Assembly: GCA_006503535.1 (NCBI GenBank)
Contig: QYRS01000005.1
Location: 2,232,001 to 2,296,000, forward strand
Length of the DNA stretch: 64,000 nucleotides
From: Arthrinium phaeospermum
Lineage: Eukaryota > Ascomycota > Sordariomycetes > Amphisphaeriales > Apiosporaceae
Direction: 5' to 3'
Shown here: piece after piece, positions 58,978-64,000 of the stretch
How the letters are laid out: every line of letters starts with the position of its first letter
How positions within the stretch are numbered: position 1 is the first letter of the stretch
Program-made: the position numbers and the translations under genes
The notes under the pieces: model-generated
The model's input: only the letters and a program-made list of their open reading frames with translations
The model's database searches: none
What the model was told of the DNA's origin: nothing

Positions 58978-61260
58978 TCAACCAGCAGCGTTATCGAATA
59001 TGTATTGTCGACAGGCCTTAAGCAAACAGTTAGTCTCTCGTAGGTTATACAACAGGAGGAGGTTGTGATAAGAATGCGCTCTTACTGCTTTGAGAACATG
59101 GAGGTTCTCTTGTGATTGGTGGTAGACACGTCGGTACTGGCCGATGCTCTCCTGCAATACAATCTGCTTGGTGGTCTGCCCGTCACATATGGCCTTCATC
59201 TTGAGTTCCATTTCTTTCCTCAGGAAAGGCTTGCCCAGACTGGTTTCGAAGTTCATCCGGTCGAAGCCTTCGATTAGGGCCACCCCCAGGCGAGTTGGGA
59301 TGAACTCCATTACCCCTCCCCTCGCTTGCGGTGCTGCACCCCCTCCACGACCTCCGCGCCCACGGGCACCACCGCGGCTGCCGCGACCGCCACGGCCCCC
59401 TCGAGCCACTGGCACCTCATCAACATCCTCTGCATCGTCATCTCCGCCCCCCTGCCGACCAGACCGCGGTACTGTGCGCACATAGTCACGGTCTTGTATC
59501 TTTTGAATATGCTCCGCCATAGTAGCGTCCGTGCCGATACCGTTCGCGTCCATTAAGGCGATCAGGTCGGCTTCAGTTAGATAACTTGGGGCAGCTGTCT
59601 TTCCTTCTGTCATCATGGCCTCATGAGGCTCGAAGCGCTCACCCAATGTGAACTTTGGCAGTTCCGCAGTCCCTGTCCACTTCTCATAGACATAAACATC
59701 CAAGTAGTTGCGTTCGAGGACAATGACGCCATGAGCATGGAAGCTCTCTTCGCCGTATTGTATGTCAACATCCGTAGCCACTCCTTTTGCATCCTCGGAG
59801 CAGCACGCCAGGAACCGTCGGACCACAAATTCGTAGATCTTCTTCTCATTCTCGTTCAGCGCTGCCGAAGGCGCAGCGTATGTGATGGGGTGGATGGGAG
59901 GATGGGCCTTATCGTCGTGTCGGCCGTCCCTTGGCTGCTGAAACCCGCCGTTCATCAAGTTCTGGGCAAATGCTCCCCATCGGTTGTCTTGGCCCTGTTT
60001 TTGAACCAAAGCCCGCAAGTTCATCCCTTTGTCGAACCTGTCCGTTTCTGTTCTAGGATAGCTTATGAAACCCTTGTTGTAGAGACTCTCAGCAGCAGTC
60101 ATAGCCTGCTGACCAGTCATGCGAAGAAAGCGTGTTGACATCTTCTGCAACTCTACCGTAGTCAATGGCAGGGGCTTCCACTTTTTGGTAGGCTTCTCCT
60201 GCACTTTGGTAACCACAGCCGTCTTCGCCGCCAGGCACCGCTCGTACAGGACGATGACCGAGGCCCGGTCAAAAAGTCGATTGCGCGCCCATGAAAAGTT
60301 AACGTCAATGCCGTCCTTTTTGTGTTTCACCTTGATACTCCAAAAGGTTTCTGGTTTGAAGTTTTTTACTCGGAAGTATCGGTCAACAACGAATCCCAAG
60401 GTGGGAAATTGGCAAGATCCTGTTTCGTCAGACTCATGCCTTATGGATCTGGGTTCAGATTTGCACTTACCGTAGCTGATGACCAGATTTGCCAAGGGGC
60501 CACCCAGGCTTTTGAGGTTATTGGATAAGAAGCGTGTCAAGGCATAGCCTATCCTCAGGTCCAATTCAATTCTTGCAGCAACGGCATTGACTTGCTTGTC
60601 GTCAAGCATGATCAGGCGTCGAGCTGCCTGTAATATGTGCCTACACGGGGTTAGCAGAACGTTCCGTAGAGAAGATCTATCTCCCACTTACGCCCTCTCG
60701 ATGTTGCTAAATCTGGCCCTCTTCACCGTAAGAGCAGCATTCCCCTTCCTGGCAGCCTCGCGGATCTCATGCCCAATATGCTCGCCTTCTCTATCACAAT
60801 CGGTCCAAATACACAAGCCCTGAGAGTATCGAGCTTGCGTTTCGATATTTTGCGCGATGTCTTTCTTGTCCTAAGGGGGTGTCAGCTGAGCCAAGATGAT
60901 TGCAACAAGACAGTGGCACTGGTAGCTTACATCGGCGATGACAGTATTGACTGGGGCGTCGAATAGGCGTTCCGGGGGTGGGTGCCTCCAGTCTTTGTAC
61001 TCGGAAGGGAACTCGACCGCAGTGATATGCCCAAGAACCGATGTCATGGTGACTTGGCAGTTGCCCCAGGGCTGCCCGCCGAAATCGTAGTCGAAGACAT
61101 AGTTTTTTATATACTTGTTCCGCGTGTTGCGCTAGCCAGCTCTCAGCAAGGGGTCCCCAGACCTGGGATACAAACTTACCGTTTCTGAACGACCGCCAGA
61201 AAGATGTTCAGCAACAGCTTTGGCAATGGACGGCTTCTCAGCCACACAAAGAATCTTCAT
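58978..61260 (-). CDS. DNA topoisomerase III (TOP3)
   Basis: Type IA topoisomerase acting with a RecQ helicase and Rmi1 to dissolve recombination intermediates. Exons (minus): 61180-61260, 60931-61131, 60692-60870, 60471-60640, 59086-60419 and 58978-59016; 667 aa, intact. Start MKILCVAEKPSIAKAVAEHL at 61260. The Toprim acid triad is seen in WTDCDREGEHIG (about 116-126). Catalytic tyrosine is Tyr331 in GFISYPRTETDRF. DDKAHPPIHPI and MDANGIGTDATMAEHI are typical core blocks. A Gly/Arg-rich insert sits at about 550-572, before EFIPTRLGVA. No C-terminal zinc fingers, as in yeast Top3. Introns 4 (51 nt) and 5 (69 nt) are in-frame and stop-free. It diverges from the DUF1295 gene. Confidence 0.93.
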
Positions 61261-61960
61261 CTTGGAAATGAAACGCCGCTGGGTCGTATACAATCCCTGT
61301 CGGGCTATCGCAACGTGCTGTCGCGTGGGAGACAGAAAAAAGACAAATCTGGTCATTGAAGGAAATGTAGCTTGAAGGGTCGTATAGAGCTGCGAAAGTG
61401 AAAAGAGGTCTTGCAGCCCATGTCTGTCAAGGCAAGCCGGGCATTGATCCGAATTGAGATGAGGATGGCCAAAATCTGCTTCAAAGCTTGACGAGCGTGT
61501 GCAAGAGTGTTTCCAGTGGTCTGTACCCCGCGATTTTCCTGGTTATTCTGAGAAACGTCCTGTTTCCTACAAGGCAGCATTTGCTATAAGGCCACCTACA
61601 ACGTTTCCACTACGCGCAGATGAAGCTCGGCGGTGATATCAAATGGATTTAGTAGCCAGGCAGGTGGCAGGCACCTAAAATAGTGATTTTTAGTGGCTCC
61701 TGCCCGTTGTAAAGTCAATATTGAATTGCGACGCGGCTAGGCAAAGGGGCCTGTGCACCTCTGAGGTACTTGAAATGGATTAGCCCAGGGTCTGGACGGG
61801 ACACCCGTGGCCCGACGTATCAATGACGTCCTACAATCAGTCGCAGCCATACATAACTCTCACGACAACATCATATTGCGCATGAAGACGGTCTGGCTAC
61901 CCCTTTCAAGATAGAAGAACGATCTTTCATTTGGTTTACTACAGAGCTATTGACGTGACA
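61261..61960. promoter_or_regulatory. Bidirectional spacer of TOP3 and the DUF1295 gene
   Basis: 700 bp between divergent start codons; no gene seen. The TOP3 proximal part is neutral in composition. A plus-strand in-frame stretch at 61931-61960 precedes the DUF1295 start but has no ATG. Confidence 0.6.
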
Positions 61961-63176
61961 ATGGGTGTTCCTCTTCTCCGGACACTCGAAGAGTGCGCCG
62001 ACTATTCGAAAACAGTCGAGCCATATCTTTCTCAGCTGTATGAGTTGCCAGCCAAAGTGGCCCAGAGCGCAACTGATCCAGATGCCCTGCTTGCAATCTA
62101 CAAGAACACGAATCCTCTTGTCTCGGGCTTTGCGTTCTCCATCTTCTTGGGTTGTATCTTCCTTGCCGTGTCAGAATTCAACAGGAACTACTCCCAAGTA
62201 GATCGCCTGTGGAGTTTGCTGCCGACCATCTACAACGCCCACTTTGCCGCGTGGGCTCATCTGAACAAGTTGCCCACTCAACGTGTCGACATTATCCTGC
62301 TTTGGAGCGCTATATGGAGTGTAAGCCGGGCCCCATCAATAGTCGAGACTGCTTACTAAAAGTTGGTATCTAGGCACGTTTGACCTTCAACTACTGGAGA
62401 AAAGGCGGCTATACTGTTGGTTCTGAGGATTATAGATGGTAAGGTTGCCCTTCTCACAGCAGCACCTCACCGAAACTTGGCTGACGCTCGGAATAGGGAG
62501 ATCATTCGAAAGCAGGTTCACCCTGCATTGTTCTTCATCTTCAACGTGACGTTCATCTCCTTCATACAGAGTGTCTTGCTATTCATGCTGGCGGCTCCAA
62601 CCTATGTCATCCTGTTGACGACTCAGCATGAGCCCGATCTGACGACCGCGGACAAGTTCTTCACGTCTGTGCAGCTACTTCTCGTGATATCTGAGTGGTT
62701 TAGTGATCAACAGCAATGGGGTAAGCTTACCCGCCCACCTTGGTTCAGAAATTGGGCTAACAATTCCAGACTTCCAATCAGCGAAGCAGGAGTATAAGGA
62801 GTCGGGTGTGGTGTCTCAGGGATACACACAACAAGAGCTCGAAAGAGGCTTCATCACATCTGGCCTTTGGGCGTACTCACGTCACCCAAATTTCGCGGCA
62901 GAGCAGACTATTTGGTTCATGCTTTACCAGTGGAGCTGCTACGCAAGCAAGACGCTTTACAACTGGACTGGGCTAGGCGCCCTGTTCTTGGTCATGCTTT
63001 TCCAAGGATCGACGTGGCTTACCGAGCTCATCTCGGCGGGCAAGTACCCAGAGTACAAGCATTATCAGCGACAAGTCGGCGCACATATTCCCAGCTTGAC
63101 TGGGTACAAGTCACCCCCGCCCAAGGTTATCCGGACCAGCGAGCTGGCCAAGAAGCAGACGGCGAAACAAAAGTAG
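61961..63176 (+). CDS. DUF1295-family multi-pass membrane protein
   Basis: Start at ATG 61961 (MGVPLLRTLEECADYSKTVE). Exons 61961-62320, 62374-62438, 62497-62720 and 62770-63176; 351 aa, intact. DUF1295 proteins are related to steroid 5-alpha-reductase and isoprenylcysteine methyltransferase folds. Hydrophobic helices include LVSGFAFSIFLGCIFLAVSE, FFIFNVTFISFIQSVLLFML, SVQLLLVISEWFSD and GLGALFLVMLFQGSTWLTEL. The C-terminal signature reads GLWAYSRHPNFAAEQTIW, with the SRHPN motif conserved in this fold, and KYPEYKHYQRQVGAHIPSL near the end, followed by a Lys-rich tail. Substrate unknown; lipid or sterol reduction is only a guess from the fold. Probably ER membrane. Confidence 0.9.
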
Positions 63177-64000
63177 CATTGATGCTCACGAAGTGGCAAG
63201 AATGTCGGCGCTCATCTTGTGAAGGTATTCACAATCGCAATGCAAAATGGCGCAGTTGTGCATTTCACGCATGCCCGCCCTGATGCTGAGTGAGCTCAGT
63301 TGACCGACCTGGCGGGCGATCACATAGATGCCTTTAGTTGCCCGATCCCAACGAGATCTGCTTCCAAGGAAAACTGGTTATATGAATTTCGGGCCGCTTG
63401 AAGTGAAAACAGATTCGCCTTATCTCGGATGGATACACCAACGAACGAACCCAATAATTCATTTGGTTGCGGAACATAAACCGGCGATGGATGAAAACCG
63501 GAAGAGGCGTGTGCTGTGTTTCGTGATGCTGGACTTGAAGGATGTAACAGAGGGTGTGTTATCCGAGTCAAACAACGTTAACCAACCTTTGACAAATTCT
63601 TGTACGACATTGTGGGTTTGGCCGGCATACCATTAGATTAGAGAGCATATTTGAGTTGGTGAGCCCTATGGCTTGCTGTGGCTTCATATGCTAACGAATA
63701 TGTCAAATGTATGCGTCCGTTATTACTAAGGCGTTTTGCATGACCCCTCGCAGATCAATGGTCGTTCACTAATGCTACATAGACATATTTTCGTTTCAAT
63801 ACCACCTGGGGCTGTCTGTCGCCTTGATTGATGCTGGAAGCCGTGAGCACGCGAGGTTGGACTATCGCCCTTTGTGGACTACCATATTAAAGCTCGCTGT
63901 AATTTGATGTCGCGGCCCCTGAGCTTGGGCGAACGGGACATGGGGTACAGATATCCGATTGGTGAGAGAGCAACCATCTCACAGATGTGCCGCCTGTACC
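63177..64000. other. Right edge, no gene seen
   Basis: Downstream of the DUF1295 gene. Short frames at 63320-63640 on both strands overlap and lack domains. Sequence to the edge is unremarkable. Confidence 0.55.

Noticed and set aside
58649..59068. 139-codon plus-strand frame overlapping the TOP3 3' end
   Set aside because: Antisense overlap, no domain and no codon bias.

Overview
The window is nuclear DNA of a filamentous ascomycete (Pezizomycotina), most likely a Sordariomycete. The evidence is eukaryotic: genes with short introns (about 50-90 nt, GTRNGT donors, CTRAC-like branch sites), a gene set typical of mould genomes (MRH4, SWC5, TIP41, STB3, IWR1, CsbD/Hmp1, fungal CorA-like, PKA catalytic subunit), and gene-poor spacers rich in CT tracts, (GT)n/(CATA)n microsatellites and AGGTAGGT-type words. 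I cannot name the genus. I see no operons, CRISPR arrays, rRNA genes, convincing tRNA genes or intact transposons.

Layout. 1-5.6 kb has no convincing gene. 5.6-18 kb holds a doubtful GC-rich block, IWR1 (minus), then plus-strand genes: a CBM48 protein with a C-terminal membrane tail, an unrecognised protein, the mitochondrial DEAD-box helicase MRH4 and a large disordered nuclear-type protein. 18-27 kb holds minus-strand TIP41, an unrecognised ~660-aa protein, SWC5 and a MAPEG-family membrane protein, then plus-strand CsbD/Hmp1. 29-35 kb holds a SET/MYND protein, a divergent pair (NFKBIL1-like and NSRP1-like) sharing a 332-bp spacer, and TIM13. 36-49 kb holds a HAD phosphatase, an intact 452-aa orphan, an L-type lectin, the PKA catalytic subunit and a CorA-like transporter, the last two behind long gene-free leaders. 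52-53 kb holds STB3, followed by about 6 kb without a supported gene. TOP3 (minus) and a DUF1295 membrane protein (plus) diverge from a 700-bp spacer at the right end.

The most striking feature is uneven sequence quality. Nearly every gene between about 6.4 and 33.8 kb (IWR1, CBM48, the 12.4-kb gene, MRH4, the 15.9-kb gene, the 21-kb gene, SWC5, MAPEG, CsbD, SET, NSRP1) needs one or more single-base frame corrections, often at homopolymers, and three tandem duplications (14, 31 and ~193 bp) lie in the same part. All nine genes right of 34 kb read cleanly. Because several of the broken genes are conserved housekeeping genes, I favour sequence or assembly error over real decay, and I label them CDS rather than pseudogenes.

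Functionally the genes are mixed: transcription and chromatin (IWR1, SWC5, STB3), splicing (NSRP1, NFKBIL1-like), nutrient signalling (TIP41, PKA, STB3), mitochondria (MRH4, TIM13), secretory cargo (lectin), ion transport (CorA-like) and genome stability (TOP3). No biosynthetic cluster or defence island is evident. The best candidates for new biology are the tail-anchored CBM48 protein, the 452-aa orphan with a His/Asp motif, the RG-rich insert in TOP3 and two in-frame, stop-free TOP3 introns.
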